A stretch of 64,000 nt of DNA from Arthrobacter alkaliphilus (GTDB lineage: Bacteria > Actinomycetota > Actinomycetes > Actinomycetales > Micrococcaceae), in assembly GCF_021483235.1 (NCBI RefSeq), contig NZ_JAKEEC010000018.1:25127-89126 (forward strand), given 5' to 3'. Both the position numbers and the translations under genes were made by a program. Positions 50,777-60,056 of this stretch are shown piece after piece. Each line of letters opens with the position of its first letter. Within the stretch, counting starts at the first letter, position 1. Below the pieces are notes generated by a model, which was not told the DNA's origin, searched no databases, and saw only the letters and a list, made by a program, of their open reading frames with translations.

Positions 50777-52528
50777 CTAGCGGCCGCGGCGCTCGTTCGA
50801 CGCCGGGGCCGAGGCACGGCGCGGACCGCTGCGGGCCGGACGACCGGAACCCGACTTGCCCGAGCCGGAGCCATACGAGCCGCCGGAAGTTCCGCCCGTG
50901 TTCGAGGACCACACGGCCTTGTTGCCGCTGCTGTTGCCGCTGCGCATGGACGTTGCGGATTCCGAGCGCGGAGCCGACGCCGAGCGGTTGCCTGCGGCCG
51001 CACGCTGGCCGGTTGCCGGACGGCCGCTGCGACCACCCTGTCCACCTTGTCCACGCGCACCAGGAACGTCGTTGCGGTGACCCGAGCCTGCGTTGCCGCG
51101 TCCACGTGAGCTGCGGGCGACGTCGTCGTTCGCTGCTGCGCGACGCTCGGCACGGTTGATATCGGTGCGCACGGGCTCGGCCGAGACCTTGCCACGTCCG
51201 CCGCGGCCACCACGGCCACCCGCTGTGGGTGCAGCCTGGCCGGAACGACGGGCCCGCTTGCGCTGGGCGTTGGCACCGTTGGAGGTGCCGCCACCCTGCT
51301 GCGGAGCCTTGGCAGCCAGAAGCGCCGCGCGGGTGCGTGGATCGACCTTGTCGGCAACCTCGCCCACCAGCTCGGCGACCAACGGCGATGACGCCGTGAC
51401 GCGCTCGAACGTGACGTCGACGCCGGCGGCCTTCATGAGCTTCTTGACGTCGGACTGCTGCTCGGGGAGCGTGAGGGTGACCACGGTTCCGTCGGACCCG
51501 GCGCGGGCCGTACGTCCGGAGCGGTGGAGGTAGGCCTTGTGCTCTGTGGGCGGATCGACGTGGATGACCAGCTCGACGTCGTCGACGTGCACACCGCGGG
51601 CGGCGACGTCGGTGGCAACCAGCACGCGCACCTCACCACTGGAGAACTCGGCGAGATTGCGGTCGCGGGCGTTCTGCGACAGGTTGCCGTGGAGGTCGAC
51701 GGCGGGGATGCCGCAGTCGGTCAGGGTCTTGGCGAGCTTGCGGGCGTGGTGCTTGGTCCGCATGAAGAGGACGCGGCGGCCCGCGCCGGAGGCCAGCTCA
51801 ACGATCAGCTGCTTCTTGACGGTCTGGTCGTTGACCACCAGGACATGGTGTTCCATGGTGGTGACCGCCGCCTGGGGGTCGTCCACCGAGTGGGTCAGCG
51901 GGTTGGACAGGTAACGGTTGACCAGCTTGTCAACACCGTTGTCCAACGTCGCGGAGAAGAGCAGGCGCTGGCCCTGGGAAGGGGTCATGTCCATGAGCTT
52001 CTTGACCACCGGGAGGAAGCCGAGGTCTGCCATGTGGTCGGCTTCGTCGAGCACCGTGACCTCGACCGCTTCGAGGGTCAGGATCCGCTGGCGGATCAGG
52101 TCCTCGAGGCGGCCGGGGCAGGCAATGACGATGTCCACGCCGGCGCGCAGCGCCTTTTCCTGGCGGGCCTGGGAGATGCCGCCGTAGATGACCGTGGTGT
52201 TCAGGCCCATCGCCTTGGCCATCGGTTCGATCGTGGCGTTGATCTGGGTGGCGAGCTCGCGGGTGGGCGCGAGGACCAGCCCCATGGGGCGGCCGGGCTT
52301 GCGGAAGTAGGCGGCTTCACGCTCTGCCAGGCGTGCCACGAGCGGAATGGCGAATGCGATGGTCTTGCCGGACCCGGTGCGGCCCCGGCCCAGGACGTCG
52401 CGGCCCGCGAGCGTATCGGGAAGGGTCTTGACCTGGATGGGGAAGGCTTCTTCGATGCCATCCGCGGCGAGGGACTCGACAATGGCCTTGGGCGTACCAA
52501 GGGCAGCAAAAGTAGTCATGTAGTTCAT
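50777..52528 (-). CDS. DEAD-box RNA helicase
   Basis: The 583-residue helicase has the Q motif (AFPIQVKTLPDTLAG), Walker A GRTGSGKT (residues 49-56), PTRELATQ, VLDEADHMADLGF, SAT and the C-terminal motif HRSGRTARAG. Residues from about 390 on form a basic, Gly/Arg/Ser/Ala-rich disordered tail of the kind used for RNA binding. An alternative start is three codons later. A long leader precedes it. It probably acts in cold adaptation, ribosome assembly or RNA decay. Confidence 0.94.
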   Translation of the reverse strand: MNYMTTFAALGTPKAIVESLAADGIEEAFPIQVKTLPDTLAGRDVLGRGRTGSGKTIAFAIPLVARLAEREAAYFRKPGRPMGLVLAPTRELATQINATIEPMAKAMGLNTTVIYGGISQARQEKALRAGVDIVIACPGRLEDLIRQRILTLEAVEVTVLDEADHMADLGFLPVVKKLMDMTPSQGQRLLFSATLDNGVDKLVNRYLSNPLTHSVDDPQAAVTTMEHHVLVVNDQTVKKQLIVELASGAGRRVLFMRTKHHARKLAKTLTDCGIPAVDLHGNLSQNARDRNLAEFSSGEVRVLVATDVAARGVHVDDVELVIHVDPPTEHKAYLHRSGRTARAGSDGTVVTLTLPEQQSDVKKLMKAAGVDVTFERVTASSPLVAELVGEVADKVDPRTRAALLAAKAPQQGGGTSNGANAQRKRARRSGQAAPTAGGRGGRGGRGKVSAEPVRTDINRAERRAAANDDVARSSRGRGNAGSGHRNDVPGARGQGGQGGRSGRPATGQRAAAGNRSASAPRSESATSMRSGNSSGNKAVWSSNTGGTSGGSYGSGSGKSGSGRPARSGPRRASAPASNERRGR

Positions 52529-52869
52529 GTCTTTCGGGCGGTGTCCTGTTCGGACAACGGCCCCCGACGCCGGTTGGGCCAGGGGTTCGCCGAGGAAAAG
52601 TCAGGTGGTCTACCAGACGGCGGACAATGCCGTGGCCGGGACCAAATAGAACGCGTTCATCGACGCAGGATGTGCCTCTCACATGAAAAAGGCCCACCTC
52701 CCACATTTGGCACCGGGCCAAATTCGGGAACTAAGCGGGCATCACTGCACATCAAGTACCTCTATTCTAGCATCCGCGGACAGCGCGACTTTCCACGCGG
52801 CAACTTCACACGTCGGTCTGGTGTAGCGCGGGCGTTGCCCCGCCGGGCCTCTCAAGGCACGCTTGAGCC
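52529..52869. other. Leader/control region of the DEAD-box helicase gene
   Basis: This 341-bp gap between divergent genes has a -10-like TAGAAT on the minus strand (52764-52769), giving a predicted helicase leader of about 230 nt. A hairpin TGTCC/GGACA with a 5-nt loop lies near 52542-52556, close to the start codon. Such long leaders are common for cold-induced helicases. No small gene was found. Confidence 0.5.
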
Positions 52870-53574
52870 ATGACGCACCAGCACGAAAAAGAAGCCCACC
52901 CGCACAGCGACCCCGGCCACGACGCCGACCCTGCGCAATACTGGGACGGGGTCTACCGCGAAAAGGCGAAGAGGTGGAGCGGAAATCCCAATCCGCAGCT
53001 GATCGAGGAAGCCAAGGGACTAGTCCCGGGCACCGCCCTGGACCTCGGCTGCGGGGAGGGCGCGGACGCCATCTGGCTCGCCCGGCATGGCTGGACCGTA
53101 ACCGCGGTGGACGTCTCCGCCGTCGCGCTTGAACGGGCTGAGACCCATGCCGCCGAGCTCGGGCTACAGGGGCGGATCATCTGGCTGCGACGGGACTTCG
53201 GCCCGTGGCATCCCGAAGGGGGCTTCGATCTGGTGTCCTCCCAATTCCTGCATTCTCCCCTTGTTACGTGGCGCGATTCCCTGGCCGCGGCCGCGGCGGC
53301 CGTGGCTCCTGGCGGCACTTTGCTGGTGGTCGGGCATCATCCGGATGGCCTGCCTCCGTGGAGCGGGCATAAGGACATGAAGGACAAATTCTTCACTCCC
53401 GAGGACCTGGTCGAGTCGCTCACAAGCGGCCCGGGTTCATGGCGGATCAACGTTGCCGATTCGCGGGAACGGGAGGTTACCGGCCCGGATGGCCAGCACG
53501 CCACCACCATCGACAGCGTGCTCCGGGCCACCCGCACAGCCGAGGCCCACACGTCCGAGTCGCAGCCTTACTAG
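52870..53574 (+). CDS. Class I SAM-dependent methyltransferase
   Basis: The 234-residue Rossmann-fold methyltransferase has motif I ALDLGCGEGADAIWLA, motif post-I VTAVDVSAVALERAE and a later FDLVSSQFLHSP. The N-terminus is His-rich (MTHQHEKEAHPHSD), as in several TehB-like and metalloid-related proteins. Its end overlaps the stop of the convergent MFS gene by 4 bp. Substrate is unknown. Confidence 0.87.
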   Translation: MTHQHEKEAHPHSDPGHDADPAQYWDGVYREKAKRWSGNPNPQLIEEAKGLVPGTALDLGCGEGADAIWLARHGWTVTAVDVSAVALERAETHAAELGLQGRIIWLRRDFGPWHPEGGFDLVSSQFLHSPLVTWRDSLAAAAAAVAPGGTLLVVGHHPDGLPPWSGHKDMKDKFFTPEDLVESLTSGPGSWRINVADSREREVTGPDGQHATTIDSVLRATRTAEAHTSESQPY

Positions 53575-54992
53575 GCCGGCACGTCGTCTGCCTCCGCGGC
53601 GGGGTGCGCCTCGGCGTCACCCGCACGGTCAGCACCCGGAGTCCGCAGGACCGCAACCCGCGGCGCGATGATGAGTCCGACGACGGCGATCGCCGACGTC
53701 AGTACGAACACCCCCGCGAAGGAGCCCGCCGTCGTCGTCAAAGCGCTGAAGACGAGACCAGTCACGGCGAGCGAGAGGGCGCCGCCGAGGGAATCGGAGA
53801 TGGACATTGCGGAACTGTTGAAGCCCTGATCTTCGGGCTGGGAAAGCGCAAGGGTCATGACACTCAGCCGCGGGTACATCAGCCCCATCCCGGAGCCGGC
53901 AAATAGCCAGCCGCCAATCGCCACGGCGGCGGGCCACGCAAACAGCGTGGTCACGAGGACGGTTACCACCGAACCGAGCACCAGCCCGGCCCCGATCTTG
54001 ACCGCAAGGGCGTTGCCAAGCCGGGAACCCATGCGGCCCTGCACGGCGGACGCCGCCGCCCAGGCGATCGCTGATCCGGTCAGCGCGAGGCCGGCAAATG
54101 CCGGGGAGAACGAGTACCGCTCCGTGAGAAGGTACGGCACGTAAACCTCGGTACCGAAGAACGCTGCGGAGGCAGCTCCGCGCATGAGGATGACGCTCGG
54201 CAATCCGCGGTGCGCGCCGAGCGTGCCGCGCGGAACCAACGGCCGCACTGCCAGCATGGCGATGACGAGCGCGACGGCGGCCATCACCCAGCCGACGCCG
54301 GGCACCTGTCCGGAGAGGTTCAGGCCGAGCACCGCAAGGGCCGCGAGCGCGGCCCACCCCATGCGGCCGTATGCCCAGGGAACCTCTGCGCTTTCAGGCG
54401 TGGACTGCACACCCCGCATGGCGGGGAGGATCATCGCCAAAGCCGGAACGACGAGGCCGAGGACGCCGAGGAAAACCCAATGCCAGCTGCTCAACTGGGC
54501 GACCACACCGGCGGCGAAGGGACCGATCATCGAGGGAATGACCCAGGACGCCGAGAAGGCGGCAAATACTTGGGCATGCAGGCGGGCCGGGTAGACCCGG
54601 GCGATCACCACATACAACGCAACGGTCATCCCGCCTATGCCCAGGCCTTGCACGAGCCTGCCGGCCACGAGCATCGGCATGGAACCGGCGGTACCGGCGA
54701 TGAGCAGCCCGGCCGCGAGCAGCGCCACGGACGTGTACAGCGGGGCGGCAGGCCCGCGCCGGTCGGCCCAGTTCCCCGCGGCCACCATGCCGATCACGCT
54801 TGTGGCGAGCGGCCCCGCGAACGCCAACGCATAGAGACCGGCACCGCCCAGGTCGCGGCTCACGAGCGGCATGATGGTGGTGACGGCCATGGACTCGAAA
54901 GCTGCCAGGAAGACCAACGCACAGGCACCAGCGGTCGCCAAGAGATAGGGGCGTTGCAGGATGCCGGCCGTTGCGTCGTGGCTTGTCATCAT
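53571..54992 (-). CDS. MFS transporter
   Basis: The 473-residue membrane protein has about 12-14 helices and the MFS loop motif GNWADRRGPAAPLY. The segment GRLVQGLGIGGMTVALYVVIARVYPA resembles DHA-type drug exporters. Early helices start at residue 15. No neighbouring regulator points to a substrate. Drug or metabolite export is a guess from the family. Confidence 0.87.
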   Translation of the reverse strand: MMTSHDATAGILQRPYLLATAGACALVFLAAFESMAVTTIMPLVSRDLGGAGLYALAFAGPLATSVIGMVAAGNWADRRGPAAPLYTSVALLAAGLLIAGTAGSMPMLVAGRLVQGLGIGGMTVALYVVIARVYPARLHAQVFAAFSASWVIPSMIGPFAAGVVAQLSSWHWVFLGVLGLVVPALAMILPAMRGVQSTPESAEVPWAYGRMGWAALAALAVLGLNLSGQVPGVGWVMAAVALVIAMLAVRPLVPRGTLGAHRGLPSVILMRGAASAAFFGTEVYVPYLLTERYSFSPAFAGLALTGSAIAWAAASAVQGRMGSRLGNALAVKIGAGLVLGSVVTVLVTTLFAWPAAVAIGGWLFAGSGMGLMYPRLSVMTLALSQPEDQGFNSSAMSISDSLGGALSLAVTGLVFSALTTTAGSFAGVFVLTSAIAVVGLIIAPRVAVLRTPGADRAGDAEAHPAAEADDVPA

Positions 54993-55047
54993 CCCAGCCT
55001 AGAAGGGCGGGCGAGTTCGGGGCCAGCTTGAAAATCAATTCAAATGA

Positions 55048-55102
55048 TTAACACTTTTCTAAAATTAACTCTGGGCAAACAATTTACTAAATAGCTAACT
55101 CT
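55048..55102. promoter_or_regulatory. AT-rich promoter region with repeated TTAACTCT-like elements
   Basis: The gap between the MFS gene and the secreted phosphoesterase is strikingly AT-rich. It holds TTAACACT (55048), TTAACTCT (55065) and CTAACTCT (55095), in the same direction. Repeated elements of this type are found before phosphate-regulated genes in actinobacteria, but the spacing here is irregular, so PhoP control is only a possibility. Confidence 0.4.
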
Positions 55103-55142
55103 CGGTTGTTTCCCGTAATCATTTCGTGATGCACTTTTTGGC

Positions 55143-56408
55143 GTGAACTTCACAAGACGCAACTTCCTTTCAGTCGCCGGATCCGCCACGGCCGCGACGC
55201 TTGTCAGCGGCGCCACGGTGAGAACCGCCCCTGCCGCAACCGCACTCCCGCAGCCCGGTTCCTCAGGCATCGACCACATCATCGTGGTGATGATGGAAAA
55301 CCGCTCGTTCGACCATTTCGTTGGATGGATGCCCGGTGCGGACGGAAAACAGGCCGGCCTGACGTACGTTGACCGTTACGGCATTCCGCATACGACCCAT
55401 CACCTGATGGATTTCCAGGGGTGTGGACATCCGGACCCCGATCACTCCTACGAGGGCGGCCGGATCCAGTTCAACAACGGCAAGAACGATGGCTGGCTGC
55501 GCGCAGGCGAGAACGACGAATTCGCGGTCGGATACTACGACTCGAGCGACCTCGACTTCTGGCGCCAAGCGGGTCCCGACTGGACTGTTTGCGACCGCTA
55601 TTTCGCAGCCACCATGGCCGAAACGTATCCGAACCGCTTCTACCAGCACTCCGCGGCCACCGACAGGCTCCATAACTCGACCGTCACCAGCACCTTGCCC
55701 ACGATCTGGGACCGCCTGGCGGCTGCCGGAGTGCAAGGAAAGTACTACTACGGCGACATTCCCTTCACCGCCCTCTGGGGAACCAAGTACCTTCCAATCT
55801 CCAGGCCTTACTCGGAGTTCCTCAGCGATTGCAGCTCCGGCAAACTCCCGTCGGTGTCCTTCGTGGATCCCCGCTTCATGGATGAGTCGAGCGGAACCTC
55901 CGGCGACGACCACCCCCACGCCGACGTCCGATCGGGTGAGCTGTTCCTGGCCGAGGTCTACAACGCCGTGACCAAGAGCCCGAACTGGGCAAACACCATG
56001 CTGGTGGTCAACTACGACGAGTGGGGCGGGTTCTACGACCACGTGCCACCGGGAACGGCGCCGGACAGCAACCCGGAGACCGCCCAGCGCGGCTTCCGCG
56101 TCCCCTCGTTGGTCATTTCTCCGCGGGCCCGCAGGCGTTACGTCGCACACGACACCTACGACCACACCTCGGTCTTGAAGGCCATCGAATGGCGCTGGGG
56201 GCTCCAGGCCCTGACGCCCCGGGACAGCGCCGCCCGGAACATCGCCGAAGTACTCGACTTCCAGTCAGCGCCCAATTTGGCCGCTCCCGCATACCTCGTG
56301 CCGCCTTATGTTGCCGGGCCGCCGTGCTCCCCGGTGGGTCCACCGGCGGAGGAAGAATGGGACGGCTTGAAACAGAAAGCTCTTGCAGACGGGTGGATCC
56401 TGCCATGA
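55143..56408 (+). CDS. Tat-exported phosphoesterase (phospholipase C / acid phosphatase family)
   Basis: The 421-residue protein has a twin-arginine signal (NFTRRNFLSVAG) with a hydrophobic stretch and an AxA site. The phosphoesterase core follows: DHIIVVMMENRSFDHFVGW (active-site Asn/Glu region), EWGGFYDHVPPG and HTSVLKAIEWRWG. Catalytic metal-site residues are conserved. It starts at GTG and overlaps the next phosphoesterase gene by 4 bp. Two adjacent secreted phosphatases suggest a phosphate-scavenging or lipid-degrading unit. Confidence 0.9.
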   Translation: MNFTRRNFLSVAGSATAATLVSGATVRTAPAATALPQPGSSGIDHIIVVMMENRSFDHFVGWMPGADGKQAGLTYVDRYGIPHTTHHLMDFQGCGHPDPDHSYEGGRIQFNNGKNDGWLRAGENDEFAVGYYDSSDLDFWRQAGPDWTVCDRYFAATMAETYPNRFYQHSAATDRLHNSTVTSTLPTIWDRLAAAGVQGKYYYGDIPFTALWGTKYLPISRPYSEFLSDCSSGKLPSVSFVDPRFMDESSGTSGDDHPHADVRSGELFLAEVYNAVTKSPNWANTMLVVNYDEWGGFYDHVPPGTAPDSNPETAQRGFRVPSLVISPRARRRYVAHDTYDHTSVLKAIEWRWGLQALTPRDSAARNIAEVLDFQSAPNLAAPAYLVPPYVAGPPCSPVGPPAEEEWDGLKQKALADGWILP

Positions 56409-57556
56409 CATTCAAGACCTTTAGCATCACAAAGGTGCGGCTCGGATTGGCTGCGCTGATGGTGGTCCTGCTGGGCGCCTGCTGCATCGCCTTCGGAATG
56501 CAGCAGACGCAGGCACAAGCGAGCCAACCCCAGACCGTCCAGAGCACCGGATATCTCCCGGGAGCCAAGCACGTATTCGTGATCAACCTGGAAAACAAGG
56601 GCTACGACACCACCTGGGGGCCGGGCTCTGCGGCACCGTACCTTTCCACCACGCTGCGCAACCAAGGCGTCCTCCTGAACCAGTACTTCGGCACGGCGCA
56701 CAATTCGCAGCCGAACTACGTGGCCCAGATTTCGGGGCAGGGCCCCAACCCGCAGATGCAGGCGGATTGCCAGACGTATTCCCCGTTCGTGAAGACCGGC
56801 ACCGCAACTCCCGGCCAGGCGGTCGGGGATGGCTGCGTGTTTCCCGCCGATGTCCCCACGGTGGCCGGCCAATTGACGGCAGCCGGGAAGACCTGGAAGG
56901 GCTACATGGAGGACATGGGCACGCCGTGCCGCCACCCGGCCCTCGGCGCACCCGATGACACCCAGAAGGCGAAGGTCGGCGACCAGTACGCAGCCCGCCA
57001 CAACCCCTTTGTCTACTTCGCGGGAATCACCGGATCACCGGACTGTGCCAAGAACAATGTGGACCTCGGCGCCCTGAAAACCGATCTCGCGTCGGTCTCC
57101 ACGACGCCCAACCTGTCCATGATCACGCCCAATCTCTGCCATGACGGACACGACTCCCCCTGCGTGGACGGACAGCCCGGCGGACTGGCCAGCGCGGATG
57201 CATGGCTGAAGCAGTACGTTCCGATGATTACCTCGTCTCCGGCGTTCCGTCAGGACGGTGTCCTGGTGATCACCTTTGACGAATCCGACAGCCCCCAGTC
57301 GGACGCCTCGGCCTGCTGCGGCGAAGGTCCCGGACCCAACTCTCCGCTTCCCGGGATCGTTGGACAGGGTGGCGGCCGGGTGGGCGCTTTGGTCCTCTCC
57401 CCCTTCACCAAGGGCGGCACCTGGTCCACCACGCCGTACAACCACTACAGCCTGCTGGCCAGCATCGAAGACACCTTCGGTCTTCCGTACCTCGGTTACG
57501 CGGGCACCCCTGGGCTGAACCGCTTCGGTCTCGACGTCTACAACGCCGGGCTCTAG
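56405..57556 (+). CDS. Secreted phosphoesterase (acid phosphatase-like)
   Basis: The 383-residue protein has an N-terminal hydrophobic export segment (LGLAALMVVLLGACCIAFG). The phosphoesterase family stretches HVFVINLENKGYDTTWG, YFGTAHNSQPNYVAQISG and VLVITFDESDSPQSD follow. The paired cysteine pattern (DCQTYSP, DGCVFPAD, TPCRHP, PNLCHDG) points to disulfides outside the cell. The GACC in the signal could be a lipobox. It is coupled to the upstream gene by ATGA and ends before a hairpin at 57575. Confidence 0.87.
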   Translation: MTFKTFSITKVRLGLAALMVVLLGACCIAFGMQQTQAQASQPQTVQSTGYLPGAKHVFVINLENKGYDTTWGPGSAAPYLSTTLRNQGVLLNQYFGTAHNSQPNYVAQISGQGPNPQMQADCQTYSPFVKTGTATPGQAVGDGCVFPADVPTVAGQLTAAGKTWKGYMEDMGTPCRHPALGAPDDTQKAKVGDQYAARHNPFVYFAGITGSPDCAKNNVDLGALKTDLASVSTTPNLSMITPNLCHDGHDSPCVDGQPGGLASADAWLKQYVPMITSSPAFRQDGVLVITFDESDSPQSDASACCGEGPGPNSPLPGIVGQGGGRVGALVLSPFTKGGTWSTTPYNHYSLLASIEDTFGLPYLGYAGTPGLNRFGLDVYNAGL

Positions 57557-57574
57557 CCCGACGGCCTGACCGGC

Positions 57575-57611
57575 ACGACGGCCTGACCCGCACGGCGGGT
57601 CAGGCCGTCGT
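57575..57611. terminator. Strong hairpin between phosphoesterase and Lrp genes
   Basis: A perfect 17-bp stem (ACGACGGCCTGACCCGC with its complement) has a 3-nt loop. It starts 19 bp after the phosphoesterase stop and extends into the last codons of the convergent Lrp gene (stop at 57600-57602). No T-tract is present. Confidence 0.8.
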
Positions 57612-58655
57612 CGGCACTTCGATCGCGGGGATCAACCCGCCCGCGGCGGTGGGCACCACGGCGCCGGTGGCCGTCGAGTCCGGGTTCAGCATCCAGCCGA
57701 CCCGCTTGGCCGTGCTGAGCATCACGACGCTTTCGACGAGTTCGATCCTTGGGATGCGTTGCTGGATGGCGAGTTCTATCTCCATGACCTCGCCCAGCGA
57801 ACGCAACCACATGATGATCGCAAAGTTGGTGCTCCCGGTGGTGGAGGCCGTGAACCTGATATTCCTGATGGCCCGCAACTCGGCGGCCGCGGCCTCATGT
57901 TGCCCCGCCGGAACATTTGCGAACCATTGGCACGTGATCGGGTAGCCGGAAAACTGCTGGGCTATCTCGCAGCGGAATGACAGCAGCCGGCTCGCGAGCA
58001 CCCTGCCGAGTTGCCGCTGCACGGTGGCGGGATGCCGCCCCAGGGCACGCGCGATCTCCGCGGCGGATGCCCGTCCGTCCCGGGCGAGGAAGGGAAGCAG
58101 GGCCAGATGGCTCTCCGGCAGCGGCGGCACGATCGCGTTGGGGGCGGACGGATTAGCGGCTTCGGGGCCTGCCAGCGCGCGGAGGGCCTGCTGCTCCGCC
58201 CGGCTCAGGACGTGGAGCCGCCACGCATAGCCGCCTGTGTGGATCCGGGTACAGAGCGATGTCCTGTACTTGATGAGCCCCGGGATCTCCTTGAGCTGGG
58301 GCAATAGCCGGCTGCTGAATTCCCCCAGGTCCTGGGTGATCACGGTCAGCATGAGATCCCGGTTGCTGGCGGCTTCCTCAACCGTGATGATCTCCGGGAT
58401 CGCTGCCAGCGCGGCCGTGACCTCAGGCCTGAGGTGCATTTCGCAGTCCACGTCCAGCAGTGCCAGGCAGGCGTTCTTGGGATCGCCCATGAGGTGCGCC
58501 GTGGTCCAAGCGGCTCCGGATGCGCGCAGGCGGTCCCAGCGGGAGGCCAAGGTGGTGGCATGGACTCCCAGGACCTCCGCCGCGTCGGACCAACTGATCC
58601 GCGGCGCGATCTGCAGGGCATTGATTAGCCGCAGGTCCTCTTCACTGAGTTCCAT
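57600..58655 (-). CDS. Lrp/AsnC-family regulator with duplicated domains
   Basis: The 351-residue protein has two Lrp-type modules. The first HTH is at LRLINALQIAPRISWSDAAEVLGVHATTLASRW and the second is LPFLARDGRASAAEIARALGRHPATVQRQLG. Each is followed by a RAM-like ligand-binding part, and the C-terminal one ends near VESVVMLSTAKRVG. The ATG at 58655 has GGGGAGGA upstream. It diverges from the M20 hydrolase and MHS transporter genes and probably regulates them in response to an amino acid-like ligand. Confidence 0.88.
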   Translation of the reverse strand: MELSEEDLRLINALQIAPRISWSDAAEVLGVHATTLASRWDRLRASGAAWTTAHLMGDPKNACLALLDVDCEMHLRPEVTAALAAIPEIITVEEAASNRDLMLTVITQDLGEFSSRLLPQLKEIPGLIKYRTSLCTRIHTGGYAWRLHVLSRAEQQALRALAGPEAANPSAPNAIVPPLPESHLALLPFLARDGRASAAEIARALGRHPATVQRQLGRVLASRLLSFRCEIAQQFSGYPITCQWFANVPAGQHEAAAAELRAIRNIRFTASTTGSTNFAIIMWLRSLGEVMEIELAIQQRIPRIELVESVVMLSTAKRVGWMLNPDSTATGAVVPTAAGGLIPAIEVPTTA

Positions 58656-58740
58656 TGGCAATCCTCCCCTTTCCTCGCGGAGCAGTGCGTGATTCCTGTT
58701 AATTCTGTCATGCCCGTGAATTTTTTCAGGGCTTTGGAAG

Positions 58741-58785
58741 ATTGTGAGGCGAGTCACTCCACAATGGCTATGGATACCTCACAAT
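58741..58785. promoter_or_regulatory. Lrp-type operator with three half sites
   Basis: ATTGTGAGG (58741) is exactly mirrored by CCTCACAAT (58777), and another CACAAT (58760) lies between, so ATTGTG/CACAAT palindromes occur in two nested pairs. The cluster lies 22-67 bp before the M20 start. An Lrp regulator is encoded 86 bp to the left, which makes this its likely operator. Confidence 0.72.
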
Positions 58786-58807
58786 CGTTCAGGAAACAGG
58801 AGAATCA

Positions 58808-60028
58808 ATGTCCATTGCCGCAGACGCCAAAGAGATGCAGGCAGAAATCGCCCGGTTCCGTCACGAGCTCCACCAAGAACCGGAAATCGGCCTGGACCTC
58901 CCGCGCACCCAGGAAAAGGTGCTCAAGGCGCTCGACGGACTCCCCTTCGAGATCACCCTTGGCGAGAGCACGACGTCGGTCACCGCCGTCCTGCGTGGAG
59001 GCGCCCCTGGCGCGTCCCCCGAGAAGCCTGTGGTGCTGTTGCGCGCGGACATGGACGGCCTTCCCGTCCAGGAGCGCACCGGCGTCGAGTTCTCCTCGAA
59101 GCTCGACGGCGCCATGCACGCGTGCGGCCACGACCTGCACACCTCAATGCTCGCCGGAGCGGCCACCCTGCTGGCGGAACGCCGGCATCAGCTGGCAGGG
59201 GACGTGGTCCTCATGTTCCAGCCGGGCGAAGAAGGATTCGACGGCGCCGGCCACATGATCCGTGAAGGCGTCCTCGATGCCGCCGGTCGCCGCGCCGACG
59301 CCGCCTACGGCATGCACGTCTTTTCCTCCCTGGAACCGTATGGCCAGTTCTGCACCAAGCCGGGCGTCATGATGAGCGCTTCGGACGGGCTCTACGTCAC
59401 GGTCCTGGGCGCCGGCGGACACGGTTCGGCCCCCCACGCGGCCAAGGACCCCGTCACGGCGGCCGCCGAAATGGTGACGGCCTTGCAGGTCATGATCACG
59501 CGCCAGTTCAACATGTTCGACCCCGTGGTCCTGACGGTGGGCCTGCTGCAGGCCGGCACCAAGCGCAATGTGATCCCCGAATCCGCACGGTTCGAAGCCA
59601 CCATCCGCACCTTCTCCGAAGCCTCGCGGGAGAAGATGATGAGCGCCATTCCACAGCTCCTCAAGGGGATCGCCTCCGCGCACGGCGTGGAAGTCGACGT
59701 CGACTACCGGGGTGAATACCCCATGACCGTCACCGACGAGGACGAAACCCACACCGCCGAAAACGTCATCTCGGGCATGTTCGGCGATTCCCGGCTTTCC
59801 CGCTGGGCCACCCCGATAAGCGGCTCGGAGGACTTCTCCCGCGTTTTGGCCGAAGTGCCGGGAACTTTCGTGGGGCTCAGCGCCGTACCGCGCGGCGTGG
59901 ACCACGCCACCTCACCGTTCAACCACTCCCCCTACGCCACGTTCGACGACGGCGTCCTCTCCGACGGTGCGGCGCTCTACGCAGAACTCGCAGTGTCCCG
60001 CATCGCCACCCTCGCCGCTGGCAACTAA
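58808..60028 (+). CDS. M20-family amidohydrolase (hippurate/N-acyl-amino-acid hydrolase type)
   Basis: The 406-residue metallohydrolase has ACGHDLHTSM, MFQPGEEGFDGAGHMI with the catalytic Glu pair, YGMHVFS and the dimer-domain stretch GAGGHGSAPHAAKDP. It ends near FNHSPYATFDD. It is closer to hippurate-hydrolase-type enzymes than the copy at 26973. It starts with a GGAGAA site. With the MHS transporter 28 bp later and the divergent Lrp regulator it forms an uptake-and-hydrolysis cassette for an acylated amino acid. Confidence 0.92.
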   Translation: MSIAADAKEMQAEIARFRHELHQEPEIGLDLPRTQEKVLKALDGLPFEITLGESTTSVTAVLRGGAPGASPEKPVVLLRADMDGLPVQERTGVEFSSKLDGAMHACGHDLHTSMLAGAATLLAERRHQLAGDVVLMFQPGEEGFDGAGHMIREGVLDAAGRRADAAYGMHVFSSLEPYGQFCTKPGVMMSASDGLYVTVLGAGGHGSAPHAAKDPVTAAAEMVTALQVMITRQFNMFDPVVLTVGLLQAGTKRNVIPESARFEATIRTFSEASREKMMSAIPQLLKGIASAHGVEVDVDYRGEYPMTVTDEDETHTAENVISGMFGDSRLSRWATPISGSEDFSRVLAEVPGTFVGLSAVPRGVDHATSPFNHSPYATFDDGVLSDGAALYAELAVSRIATLAAGN

Positions 60029-60056
60029 CCACCACCCCCACACCATGGAGCCACAC

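Noticed and set aside
55048..55102. PhoP direct-repeat box
   Set aside because: The elements are not spaced in 11-bp steps and do not match GTTCACC units, so this was kept only as a weak promoter observation.
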